From positions 2,659 through 46,569 of the forward strand of contig DGSB01000096.1 in assembly GCA_002390045.1 (NCBI GenBank): 43,911 bases of DNA, given 5' to 3'. The stretch comes from Fibrobacter sp. UBA4373 (lineage in GTDB: Bacteria > Fibrobacterota > Fibrobacteria > Fibrobacterales > Fibrobacteraceae). This document shows, one piece after another, positions 7,992 through 16,010 of this stretch. Each line of letters begins with the position of its first letter. Positions within the stretch are counted from its first letter, which is position 1. Made by a program: the position numbers and the translations under genes. Under the pieces are notes generated by a model, which was not told where the DNA came from, searched no databases, and worked only from the letters and a program-made list of their open reading frames with translations.

Positions 7992-9335
7992 TTAGAATTT
8001 TTCGACTAATGCATCAAAGCATTGGCCGCGGACTTTGTAATTCTTGAAAAGTCCAAAGCTTGCACAAGCCGGAGACAGAAGCACCGCGCTACCTTCCCCT
8101 AACGAGCAGGCATCCGCAAAGGCTTCATCCAACCCCGGGAAGATCTGTTTCGGGACAGAAACTCCGGCCAGTTTTAACGAATCGAGCATCCGTTCCGCAG
8201 TGGCTCCGATTAAAGAAATTTTCTTCAAATTCGGAAGCGTTGCAAGGAGGTTCGAAAGTTCCGTAAAATCCGCATTCTTTTCGGAACCGCCGAGAATCAG
8301 AGCGAACGGGCGCTTCATGCTCTTGACAGCTGCCATGGTCGCATCCGGTCGAGTCGCATAGGAATCGTTATAGAATTCAATGCCCCGTTTTTCACCCTTG
8401 AATTCCATGCGGAACTGCAAAGCTTCATAAGATTTAAGCGATTGCAATGCCGTTGCCACATCGGCGCCAAGAGCCTTTACCGCAAGCAAAGCCGCAGCCA
8501 TATTTTCGAGCTGGTAAGCACCGCGAATTTTGCAATCCGAAAGTTTCAGAGTATAGCCGTCGATCGAAAGCGATTCCGAAGTAAAGATCGCATCGGCATT
8601 TTGGGAACCGTAAGAAAGTTTTTGAGCGCCGCTTTCGCGGGCAATTGCCGCAGACGGTGCCGCATCTTGAATGTAAACGCAATAATCCGAACGTTTTTGC
8701 CAACGCACAAGGTTCGCCTTGGCATCCCGATATTCTTCGACCGATTTGTGCCAGTCCAAATGTTCTGTCGAAACGCGCAAGACAACGCCCACATGCGGCG
8801 ACATCGGAAGCGTCATCAGCTGGAACGAAGACAGTTCAAGAATCGAAACGCGATCCGGCGAATCATCCGCCAAAAGATCCAAGGCCGGAACACCGAAGTT
8901 TCCACCGATTACGCAAGGAATCTTGCAAGCATTCAACGCATGACGAATCATGCTGACCGTACTTCCCTTGCCGAGCGTTCCCGTTACACCGACCACAGAC
9001 TTCGAATGGTTTTCCGCAAGGAAGATTTCGATCTGGCTCGTGATGACGCCACCGTTCATCTGAAAATGGAAAAGTTCCTGCTGCATCGGATAAACACCCG
9101 CAGAACGCACCACCGTCACGCAATCCTTGAGTCCATCCATGTACTTTTCGCCGTTAAAGGTTTTCACCTTTACATCCGCCGGAAGCAGAGGAAGTTCTAC
9201 CGGATTTTTATCCATGATCACAATATCCTTGATGCCATTACGCACCAAGTAATTCAGCGTGCTTTTTCCTTCGACTCCAAAGCCGAGGATTCCGACGGGA
9301 CTTGCCAAATTTTGTTTCATACGTTGTTTACCCAT
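7992..9335 (-). CDS. murD: UDP-N-acetylmuramoylalanine--D-glutamate ligase
   Basis: Adds D-glutamate to UDP-MurNAc-L-Ala in cytoplasmic peptidoglycan synthesis. The 447 residues match MurD size. GILGFGVEGKSTLNYL is the N-terminal UDP-binding loop, SILELSSFQL and EHLDWH are strongly MurD-like, and the lysine of AKANL is where the family carries its carbamylated Lys. NDSYATRPDAT replaces the usual NDSKATNxDAT. The ATP loop is unusual: GVTGTLGKGSTV has an extra glycine after GK, as in FolC. The first ATG (9333-9335) overlaps the stop of the M16 protease gene; an ATG five codons on is also possible. A lone mur gene outside a dcw cluster is notable. Confidence 0.88.
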   Translation of the reverse strand: MGKQRMKQNLASPVGILGFGVEGKSTLNYLVRNGIKDIVIMDKNPVELPLLPADVKVKTFNGEKYMDGLKDCVTVVRSAGVYPMQQELFHFQMNGGVITSQIEIFLAENHSKSVVGVTGTLGKGSTVSMIRHALNACKIPCVIGGNFGVPALDLLADDSPDRVSILELSSFQLMTLPMSPHVGVVLRVSTEHLDWHKSVEEYRDAKANLVRWQKRSDYCVYIQDAAPSAAIARESGAQKLSYGSQNADAIFTSESLSIDGYTLKLSDCKIRGAYQLENMAAALLAVKALGADVATALQSLKSYEALQFRMEFKGEKRGIEFYNDSYATRPDATMAAVKSMKRPFALILGGSEKNADFTELSNLLATLPNLKKISLIGATAERMLDSLKLAGVSVPKQIFPGLDEAFADACSLGEGSAVLLSPACASFGLFKNYKVRGQCFDALVEKF

Positions 9336-10575
9336 TTTTTGCCGGTCTTACAATTGCCGTTGCGAACGGAGCTGTTTTAAACGCTTCGCGCAAAAGTTCT
9401 ACCACTTTTTCTTCCGAAAAAGCCTTTACCTGCGCTTCGGTTTCTGCCATCGAAAAGACACATCCCAAATGCAGAGCCTGATCCGCCAAGCGCATCAGAC
9501 GTTTTTCAGAGCTATCCGCACCAATGCGAAGACCGCCGATCACGTTCATCTTGGTGCGTTCCAGTTCTCCCTTTTCAAATCCATTTTTTAAGAAATTTTC
9601 GAATTCTTTTTTTGCAATGGACAGGGCCAAATCCATTTTATGCGGAGCCGTCGCCAGGGAAACTCCCCAACCGAGAGTATCCTTGTAAACATCCGTCATC
9701 GAGTACACGGAATATGCAAGGCCGCGTTCTTCTCGCACTTTCTGGAACAAGCGAGATCCCATATCCGCTCCGAAAGCCACGTTAAATAGTCCGAGTGCCC
9801 GCAAAAAATCCATATTGCCATCGGTAAAGTCAAAACTTGTACCCCAAAAAAGATTGGACTGGCTGAGTTCTTTTTTGGTCTTTGTCTTTTGCGTTGCATT
9901 CGCCTTGTACGGGTTCGCAAAAGGTTTCCTTGCCGATTTCTTGGCTTCGAAATATTCCAAGACCAAGTCCACGATTCTTTCATGTTCCACTTTGCCGACA
10001 GCGCAAATCGTTAACGGCAAGTCTTCAAGAACCTGACGTTCAAATTCAACAAGGCCTTCCCGATTCAAGCCTTTCACGGTTTTGACCGTTCCCGCGATCG
10101 GGAATTCTAGCCCGCAACCTTTGTAATGGATTGCGTTAAAAAGATCGCCCACGCATTCTTCGGCAATATCGTCATAGCTATGGACTTCTTCAATAATCAC
10201 CTTGCGCTCTTTTTCGATTTCCTTCGGATCGAAGCGCGGGTGCATCAGCATGTCGGAAATCACGTCCAAAGCAAGCGGCAAATCTTCCCGAACGACCTGG
10301 GCATAAAAACCAGTTTCCTGTCTTGTCGTATACGCTTCGAGATTTCCCCCACGATCTTCTATCGTATGGGCGATATCGTAAGCGGAACGTTTTTCCGTTC
10401 CTTTAAAAACCAAATGTTCGTAAAAATGCGCAAGACCGTTGATTTCTGCTGTTTCATGACGAGAACCTCGCGGAATCCATACCCCAACGTTCGCCGAATA
10501 GGCATTGGGCATGTAATCCGAGAGAACCGTAATCCCGTTATCGAGTTCTGTCCTCAAAATCTTTTGACGAAGCAT
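9328..10575 (-). CDS. M16-family zinc metallopeptidase (processing-peptidase-like)
   Basis: A single-copy M16 peptidase of 415 residues. The inverted zinc motif HFYEH is at H50, E53, H54, and the third ligand glutamate is in IIEEV (E129/E130), at the expected distance. The later FGADMGSRLFQKVREERGLAYS is the conserved C-half substrate-binding segment of MPP/PqqF-like proteins. No signal peptide is seen, so it is probably cytoplasmic or periplasmic by another route. It overlaps murD by 8 bp, suggesting one transcript. No SD site: TACATT lies 6 nt before the ATG. Confidence 0.92.
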   Translation of the reverse strand: MLRQKILRTELDNGITVLSDYMPNAYSANVGVWIPRGSRHETAEINGLAHFYEHLVFKGTEKRSAYDIAHTIEDRGGNLEAYTTRQETGFYAQVVREDLPLALDVISDMLMHPRFDPKEIEKERKVIIEEVHSYDDIAEECVGDLFNAIHYKGCGLEFPIAGTVKTVKGLNREGLVEFERQVLEDLPLTICAVGKVEHERIVDLVLEYFEAKKSARKPFANPYKANATQKTKTKKELSQSNLFWGTSFDFTDGNMDFLRALGLFNVAFGADMGSRLFQKVREERGLAYSVYSMTDVYKDTLGWGVSLATAPHKMDLALSIAKKEFENFLKNGFEKGELERTKMNVIGGLRIGADSSEKRLMRLADQALHLGCVFSMAETEAQVKAFSEEKVVELLREAFKTAPFATAIVRPAKNG

Positions 10576-10581
10576 GCGCCA

Positions 10582-10587
10582 AATGTA
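10582..10587 (-). promoter_or_regulatory. Leaderless -10 element of the M16 peptidase-murD operon
   Basis: Minus-strand TACATT with a 6-nt spacer to the ATG at 10573-10575; no SD site. Confidence 0.55.
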
Positions 10588-10633
10588 GAAAAGTCGGGAC
10601 TCTAAAGCCAGACTTCCCTACAGGAGACGCGCA

Positions 10634-12367
10634 TTACAGCAAAAGATACAGCAAACAGCTCGAAACGACAAAGACCAGTGCAAGGATAACGCCCGTCACT
10701 TCCCACTTGAAAGATGCGTTTTCCTTAAAAATGCCCCAGCCGACAAACGGAACAAAGGAAAGCAGCACCGGGAGAATGTAACGGAAGTCGTTACTGCATG
10801 AATACGGATACTTCATCCGCAACGCGGCCAAAGCGAATACAAAGAGGACTCCGTTCACCAGGAGCAGCCAAACTTTACGGTCCAGTTTTTTCTTCCAGAA
10901 CCCGACTGCCGCATAGATTAAAAGGCCGAAGAAGGAATAATTGAGAATCATCGCGACCCAAGTTCCAAACGCATCTGTCCGGATTTTAAATTCCCCAAAC
11001 AGAGCTGACTTAAAGAAATAATTCCAAAAATACTGACGGCCACCTTCATCACGCCAAGCATCCGTATAATCCGTCGAAAGGAATCCCGGAATATCGAAAT
11101 AGAAGAAGTTGACCGCATCGGAACCTACCGCAAGACGCCCATTCAAGCTGACCGCATTTCCGACCAGAGCGTCCCCGACAAAGATCTTAGCCAAAATCGA
11201 GATTCCAAGCCCAAGCATCAGCAAAAGCCCAGCCCATTCCCCCGATTTCGGAAGCATGCGCTCCCGCGGGAAATAGCCAAGGACGAATCCAACAATCCAA
11301 ATACAGATGGTCACCACACCCGTAGACTTTGTCCAAAAAGCGGCCCAGCACGCAATCGCACCGATGACGAGTGCAATGGTCTTCTGCTTCACGACATAAG
11401 AAAGCGATGCGCAAAGGCAAATTACATGAGCCAAAAAGAAAAGCTGGTCGTTACCGATTCGCGGAGTAATCAAAAATAGGGTTGGGAAAAAGGCCCAGAC
11501 GACAGCCGCCACGCCTAACGCAGGCCCCGTCATCACAAGACGCAAAACGCCAACTCCTGTCGCCACCAGAATAAACGACAAAATAAAGGAAGCCCATTGG
11601 ACTGCACGAGTCGGCGGGAATCCGACCGAATCGGCAATGGCCCAGACAGGCGCCATCATCGTATAATAAACAGGCGGATGATAGCAGCTCCAGCACGCAT
11701 CATTTTCTGGAATCCGATGATTATCGGCAATATATTCGATGTAACCGACATGGCCGTCAACATCATGAGTTCTTGCCGTATAAGGCGTCGCTTCTGTATA
11801 AATCACGTGGCAAAGCGTCGCCATTAAAATCAGTATGGCGAACGGTACGGGCACACGGTAACGTCTTAACATCAAAAAAGCGAGAACAAAAAAATCCAGA
11901 GCAAAAATCACCTGAAACAGGCGCCACCAAAAACCGTTCTGGTAAACTTCAAGCGAAAGCCCTCCAGGTCCCCCTCTATCCTTCAAGGCAAAATCCATGG
12001 ACAAGGTTCCGTTCACGGCCGCAGGCAAGTTTGCCGAGCTTAAAAAGAAGCCTTTTGTATAGTCGCAACGGTTTTTCACCGAATCTAACGGAACATTTTC
12101 CCCATTTACCGTAAGCTTTTCCAAGCAGTCATCGGGAGTCAAATGAAAGGAATACCCCGGAAAATGCAAATCCGAAACATCCATCTTCACGTTAAAAATG
12201 CGGTGGTCCGGAATGTCTTCCGAAATCGGAAGCGTCACATCCTTTTCAATCCCGTCTACAATCAAACGGGCATTAGAAATATTCGGTTCGCTCCAAACCG
12301 TAAAAATGGCGCACAAGACAAGGACTATCCCGAAGTATAGCTCTGGAGCTTTCAAAAGTCTTTTCAT
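10634..12367 (-). CDS. GT-C-fold membrane glycosyltransferase-like protein with extra N-terminal domain
   Basis: A 577-residue integral membrane protein. One helix (about 8-26) is followed by about 140 polar, beta-rich residues, then some ten or more membrane helices. HDVDGHVGYIEYI and, later, YHPPVYYTMMAP match the catalytic-loop D and the HPP segment of GT-C enzymes (ArnT/PMT/Dol-P-Man type), which use polyprenyl-phosphate sugars on the outer face of the inner membrane. The acceptor is unknown. The ATG at 12365-12367 overlaps the stop of the upstream FAD oxidoreductase (ATGA) and has GAAGGG ahead, so the longer frame is rejected. Coupling to the FAD oxidoreductase and GtrA indicates one glycan pathway. 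Confidence 0.75.
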   Translation of the reverse strand: MKRLLKAPELYFGIVLVLCAIFTVWSEPNISNARLIVDGIEKDVTLPISEDIPDHRIFNVKMDVSDLHFPGYSFHLTPDDCLEKLTVNGENVPLDSVKNRCDYTKGFFLSSANLPAAVNGTLSMDFALKDRGGPGGLSLEVYQNGFWWRLFQVIFALDFFVLAFLMLRRYRVPVPFAILILMATLCHVIYTEATPYTARTHDVDGHVGYIEYIADNHRIPENDACWSCYHPPVYYTMMAPVWAIADSVGFPPTRAVQWASFILSFILVATGVGVLRLVMTGPALGVAAVVWAFFPTLFLITPRIGNDQLFFLAHVICLCASLSYVVKQKTIALVIGAIACWAAFWTKSTGVVTICIWIVGFVLGYFPRERMLPKSGEWAGLLLMLGLGISILAKIFVGDALVGNAVSLNGRLAVGSDAVNFFYFDIPGFLSTDYTDAWRDEGGRQYFWNYFFKSALFGEFKIRTDAFGTWVAMILNYSFFGLLIYAAVGFWKKKLDRKVWLLLVNGVLFVFALAALRMKYPYSCSNDFRYILPVLLSFVPFVGWGIFKENASFKWEVTGVILALVFVVSSCLLYLLL

Positions 12368-13932
12368 TTTTTCCCTTCGTGATATTCCTTTTCGGCATTC
12401 ACTTTCCAAATCATAGACTTATCCGTCGAATTTTCACGGATGCATTTGACCGCTTCCATTGCCGTCAACATGCTATGGTCCATATTATTGTACTTGTGCA
12501 TACCGTTTCGGCCCATCAAGAAAAGGTTGCCAAATTCATTCACATAATTTTGAATTTTGTCAAATTCCTTGTACGTTCCAAAGTAGGCGGGGTAAGTCTT
12601 CGGCACGCGGAAAAGGACCGCATCCTTCACGGCGGACTTCTTTGCCACATGGATTTTTTCAAGTTCTGCCACGGCGAAATCAATGAAGTCCTTGTCCGCC
12701 ATGTTCCACATGGAATCCCCTTCATTCACAAAGTATTCAAGACCGATCCAAACCTTGGACGGATCCGCAACCAGGTAAGGGCTCCAGTTGTTGAACACCT
12801 GAATACGTCCCAGTTTCACGTCGTTTTCCTGAACATAAATCCAGTTGTCCGCCACAAACTTGAGCTTGCTTTCGGGCGTTCCCGGTTTTGCCGGGTTTGC
12901 AATGTCGATCGAGTCAAGCAAAAGTCCAACCGTCATAAAATCACGATAGACAAGTCCGTTCGCAATCCGTCTGATGTCGCTCGGAACATTCGGCAGGTCG
13001 TTCACCAGATCCTTCACAGGCATCGTGCTCATGAAGTAGTCCGCAGAAAGCGATTTTTCTTCGCCGTTTTCCGTGTAGCGGACAGCGGTCACGTTTTTTT
13101 CCGAAGCTTCAAAAGCGGTGACCTTCGCATTCAAGTGCAGTTCACCGCCGAGCTTTTGAATTTCATCGGCGACGGTTTCCCAAAGTTCTCCCGGCCCGAG
13201 TTTCGGGTACAGGAATTCCCCGATCAGGCTCGTTTCCGTATCCTTCTGACGAATACTTTCCTTTTTCTTCGGAAGGAGAGCCTTGAAGGCGTGCAAAAGA
13301 GTCTTGCTGATGGAGAGGCCTTTAATGCGCTGGGCGCCCCAGTCGGCGCTAATTTTGTTGCAAGGGATGCCCCAAACCTTTTCCGTATAATCGCGGAAGA
13401 AAGTCTTGTACAGTTCCACCCCGAAACGGTTGATCATAAAGTCTTCCAAAGAAACTTCCTTGCGCTTCGGAAGAATACAGACCTTGAGATAGCTCATCCC
13501 GATTTTGAACATGCGCCAAAGGCCCAAATTCTTGATCGTCGATGCATTCAGGCTCACCGGATAATCGAAGAGTTTTCGCGTATAAAGAATGCGGGATAAG
13601 CGCGAGCGGACAAGCATCACCCGGTCTTCCTTCTCCGGATCCGGGCCGCCGGCAGTCAGGTTCACCTTGCGGCCAATTTCCAGATCGTCACGGCTTGGAG
13701 AGCCCTGCAAGCGCAAAATGTTCGTCCACCAGTCCATGACGGTATCGCTTTTGCTGAAAAAACGGTGACCGCCGATATCCATCCGGTTTCCCTTGTACAC
13801 CGCCGTACGCGAGATGCCGCCCACAAAACCATTTTCTTCCAAAATGATCGGTTTTACATCCGTCGTGCGCAAAAGTTCAAGTGCCGCCGTCAATCCGGAA
13901 GGACCTGCACCAATAATCACAGCTGTTTTCAT
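12364..13932 (-). CDS. FAD/NAD(P)-dependent oxidoreductase (amine-oxidase/UGM-like)
   Basis: A 522-residue flavoprotein with an N-terminal dinucleotide loop VIIGAGPSGLTAALEL, then EENGFVGGISRT and MDIGGHRFFSK, the pattern of the UDP-galactopyranose mutase / protoporphyrinogen-oxidase-like superfamily. FLMGRNGMHKYNNMDHSMLTAMEA near the C-terminus is the FAD-binding end. Proteins of this type often sit next to GtrA and membrane glycosyltransferases and are thought to modify sugar or lipid carriers. The reaction here is not known. Its ATG overlaps the gtrA stop (ATGA) and its stop overlaps the next start, so translation is coupled at both ends. Confidence 0.8.
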   Translation of the reverse strand: MKTAVIIGAGPSGLTAALELLRTTDVKPIILEENGFVGGISRTAVYKGNRMDIGGHRFFSKSDTVMDWWTNILRLQGSPSRDDLEIGRKVNLTAGGPDPEKEDRVMLVRSRLSRILYTRKLFDYPVSLNASTIKNLGLWRMFKIGMSYLKVCILPKRKEVSLEDFMINRFGVELYKTFFRDYTEKVWGIPCNKISADWGAQRIKGLSISKTLLHAFKALLPKKKESIRQKDTETSLIGEFLYPKLGPGELWETVADEIQKLGGELHLNAKVTAFEASEKNVTAVRYTENGEEKSLSADYFMSTMPVKDLVNDLPNVPSDIRRIANGLVYRDFMTVGLLLDSIDIANPAKPGTPESKLKFVADNWIYVQENDVKLGRIQVFNNWSPYLVADPSKVWIGLEYFVNEGDSMWNMADKDFIDFAVAELEKIHVAKKSAVKDAVLFRVPKTYPAYFGTYKEFDKIQNYVNEFGNLFLMGRNGMHKYNNMDHSMLTAMEAVKCIRENSTDKSMIWKVNAEKEYHEGKK

Positions 13933-14390
13933 ACCGTTTCCTTTTTTACCCTAAAAAGCAAAAGTTTTCTACCGCCAAAATTCCACATCAGAACAAGAAC
14001 CGCGGCCACAATTTTCGAAAACATCGGGCTCCATTCCAGGAGACCGACCATTCCCCACATCAAAAGCTGATTGAGTCCCACACCAAGAAATCCAATCAAA
14101 GAAAACAAGAAAAATTCAAAAAATTTCTTTTGTTCAAAATTTCGTTCACAAGCCGTAAATACCCAACCAATACTGATCAGGTAATTGACCACCAAACCGC
14201 CCATGAGGCCAAAAAAGTTTGCCAGCAGATAGTGGAAATCAAGACCGTAAAGGAACAGGGCAAACAGACCGAAATCCACCACAAAAGCAATTCCGCCCGT
14301 AATGCAATAACGCCACAATTGTCCTAAAAGCGCTTCCCGCTTCGGCAAATAGCGATGACAAAATGCGACAAAAGGATTCTGATAGTTCAC
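13929..14390 (-). CDS. GtrA-family membrane protein
   Basis: A small four-helix membrane protein, family GtrA, thought to help flip or pass polyprenyl-linked sugars. LWRYCITGGIAFVVDFGLFALF is the family-typical first helix, and LVVNYLISIGWVF and LMWNFGGRKLLLF follow. The longest frame would start at a TTG at 14456, inside the terminator of the GH8 gene. I choose GTG 14388-14390 (153 residues, normal for the family) because TATTTT lies exactly 6 nt ahead, as in the other SD-less genes here. It is first in a three-gene coupled operon. Confidence 0.8.
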   Translation of the reverse strand: MNYQNPFVAFCHRYLPKREALLGQLWRYCITGGIAFVVDFGLFALFLYGLDFHYLLANFFGLMGGLVVNYLISIGWVFTACERNFEQKKFFEFFLFSLIGFLGVGLNQLLMWGMVGLLEWSPMFSKIVAAVLVLMWNFGGRKLLLFRVKKETV

Positions 14391-14396
14391 AATGCA

Positions 14397-14402
14397 AAAA
14401 TA
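14397..14402 (-). promoter_or_regulatory. Leaderless -10 element of the gtrA operon
   Basis: Minus-strand TATTTT with a 6-nt spacer to the GTG at 14388-14390. It lies directly after the T-run of the GH8 terminator. No SD site. Confidence 0.5.
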
Positions 14403-14405
14403 ACA

Positions 14406-14439
14406 ACAAAAAAAATCGGACCGACAAACATCGGTCCGA
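14406..14439 (-). terminator. Terminator of the GH8 gene
   Basis: CGGACCGA and TCGGTCCG form a perfect 8-bp stem with a 6-nt loop, followed by eight T on the minus strand, 27 nt after the GH8 stop codon. Confidence 0.9.
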
Positions 14440-14465
14440 GAAAGCCTTTTTTCCAAATCAAAAAG

Positions 14466-15848
14466 TTATTCTACACGAATTTTATGCGTTTCCATTTTTC
14501 CTTCGGAACGAATCTGCACCATATAAACGCCGCTAGGAATTTTCGAAAGCGATAGCGCCGAACTTCCGGCCGAAACCTGAGCCTCCATCAGAGCATGTCC
14601 AGCCAAATCAAAAAGCTTGACTTGACCCGGGCTTACTACATTCAAATTCAGCTGTTTTCCCTGCATTTTCACGGCAGAAGAAACGATTTTAGCCGTTTTA
14701 GAAATCGCAGTCGTTCCTGTTGTCATGTTCGGCATATTTCCGGAAACGAGAAGCCCATTCAAGATTTCCATCGATTTTTGGAAATACTTCTGGTTTGCCT
14801 CGGAATTTGTCGTCGAAACGGCTTCACTCCAATATTCATCCAGCTTGGTCTGAAAATCCGGGCTCACCGAAAGGGAAGTCATGAGCGTTGCCACAAAAGT
14901 ATTGTTATGATCAGCGCCCATAGACCCGCTTACAGAAATAGGGCCTCCGACAGACGATGCACTCTGCGTGCTGACCCAATTACCCAATTTTTGAAGCAAT
15001 ACCTGCGCCCGAGTATCGCCGAACCAGTACCAAGCCTGTCCCAAGCGCCAAGGCGTACGCGCTGCATCATAGCCATATGTACTTTCAAGATCCATACCAT
15101 TCGCATTTGTCCAGTTGTCAAAAAGCCCTGTCGAATGCGACGCGGAATTGGCTTCGAGAAGGGCGTAATTCGCATTCATCGCCGTCGTATTCCAGAAATC
15201 GGCGCCATCTGTATCCACTTGCGCAAACAGAGGGTAATACGCCGGGGAAATATAACTCGGGTTCTTTTTATCGTTCCAGTTGTCGCCCGGTTTGTGCAAA
15301 CCGTTCGATTCAAATTCATAAGTGCGCACATTTTGCAAAAGCGTTTTCGCTTCCGTCAAATACGAAGCGTCGTCAAACTGGTACGCCGCCATGATCAAAG
15401 CGGCAGCCACATCGACTTCTGCATCGGTCGCTGCATATTCGCCCCAAACCTGCGTAGGGTCCGCATTGCCGATTTTCCAGTTCATTAAACCGTACTTGTC
15501 TTCCGCAGCTTTGTAAAGCGCCCAGAGCTTATTGAATTCCGCCTGGTAATCCTTTTCATTGTTGCTGAAGTAGACCATCATCAGCATGCCGTAGCCAATC
15601 CCTTCCGAAAAGCACTGGTTATCATCCGGATTCGCTCGGATACAGGCGTAAGTTCCTTCATCCCGGTAAAAGGTCGAATAGTAATAATCAAAAGCGGTCT
15701 GCAGCTGGGTCGCAGCCGAAGCCTTGTCCGTCAAAGTCGTCGCGCTTGCATTGCCATAATTCGAACTTTGCGGAAAGGGAAACTTTACCGTTGCCTGGGC
15801 AATGCCGAAAGCCATGAGCCCAGCCACTCCGAATTTCAGAAGATTCAT
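14466..15848 (-). CDS. Secreted GH8 glycoside hydrolase with C-terminal sorting domain
   Basis: An inverting GH8 enzyme acting on beta-1,4-glucan or xylan; which one cannot be told from sequence alone. Signal peptide 1-19 (ends IAQA). The proton-donor glutamate is in SEGIGYGM (E82). ATDAEVDVAAALIMA (141-155) fits the GH8 signature except for Glu in place of the second Asp. NWTNANGMDLESTYGYDAARTPWRLG is the conserved C-half core. The last 70 residues (KLFDLAGHALME...SGVYMVQIR...HKIRVE) look like a type IX sorting domain, as in the GH10 enzyme. GAGG before the ATG is the ribosome site. A perfect 20-bp palindrome 21 nt upstream suggests repressor or activator control. Confidence 0.93.
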   Translation of the reverse strand: MNLLKFGVAGLMAFGIAQATVKFPFPQSSNYGNASATTLTDKASAATQLQTAFDYYYSTFYRDEGTYACIRANPDDNQCFSEGIGYGMLMMVYFSNNEKDYQAEFNKLWALYKAAEDKYGLMNWKIGNADPTQVWGEYAATDAEVDVAAALIMAAYQFDDASYLTEAKTLLQNVRTYEFESNGLHKPGDNWNDKKNPSYISPAYYPLFAQVDTDGADFWNTTAMNANYALLEANSASHSTGLFDNWTNANGMDLESTYGYDAARTPWRLGQAWYWFGDTRAQVLLQKLGNWVSTQSASSVGGPISVSGSMGADHNNTFVATLMTSLSVSPDFQTKLDEYWSEAVSTTNSEANQKYFQKSMEILNGLLVSGNMPNMTTGTTAISKTAKIVSSAVKMQGKQLNLNVVSPGQVKLFDLAGHALMEAQVSAGSSALSLSKIPSGVYMVQIRSEGKMETHKIRVE

Positions 15849-15869
15849 AAAACCTCGTTTTTGAAAACG

Positions 15870-15889
15870 TTATACTTATATAAGTATAA
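15870..15889. promoter_or_regulatory. Perfect 20-bp palindrome upstream of the GH8 gene
   Basis: The half-site TTATACTTAT is followed by its exact reverse complement. It overlaps -10-like hexamers (TATACT, TATATA) and sits between the divergent GH8 and diguanylate cyclase genes, closer to GH8. Likely an operator for a dimeric regulator. Confidence 0.6.
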
Positions 15890-15998
15890 TTTCGGAAAAC
15901 TAATCCGGAAAATTAAAAGATTTTTATACGGAATTTTCTGTTTTTTATCACACTACAAGACGCTTTCGGTTTCATTTTAGGTCTAAAATCATTTATAT

Positions 15999-16004
15999 TA
16001 TAAT
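15999..16004 (+). promoter_or_regulatory. Leaderless -10 element of the diguanylate cyclase gene
   Basis: A consensus TATAAT with a 6-nt spacer to the ATG at 16011; no SD site. TTTAGG lies 17 bp upstream, a weak -35. Confidence 0.65.
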
Positions 16005-16010
16005 CATCCA

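Noticed and set aside
12379..13599. Plus-strand reading frame of 406 codons
   Set aside because: Antisense to the FAD oxidoreductase, whose motifs are clear.
14391..14456. N-terminal extension of the GtrA protein from a TTG
   Set aside because: It would be encoded by the GH8 terminator hairpin, and the extra residues are not GtrA-like.
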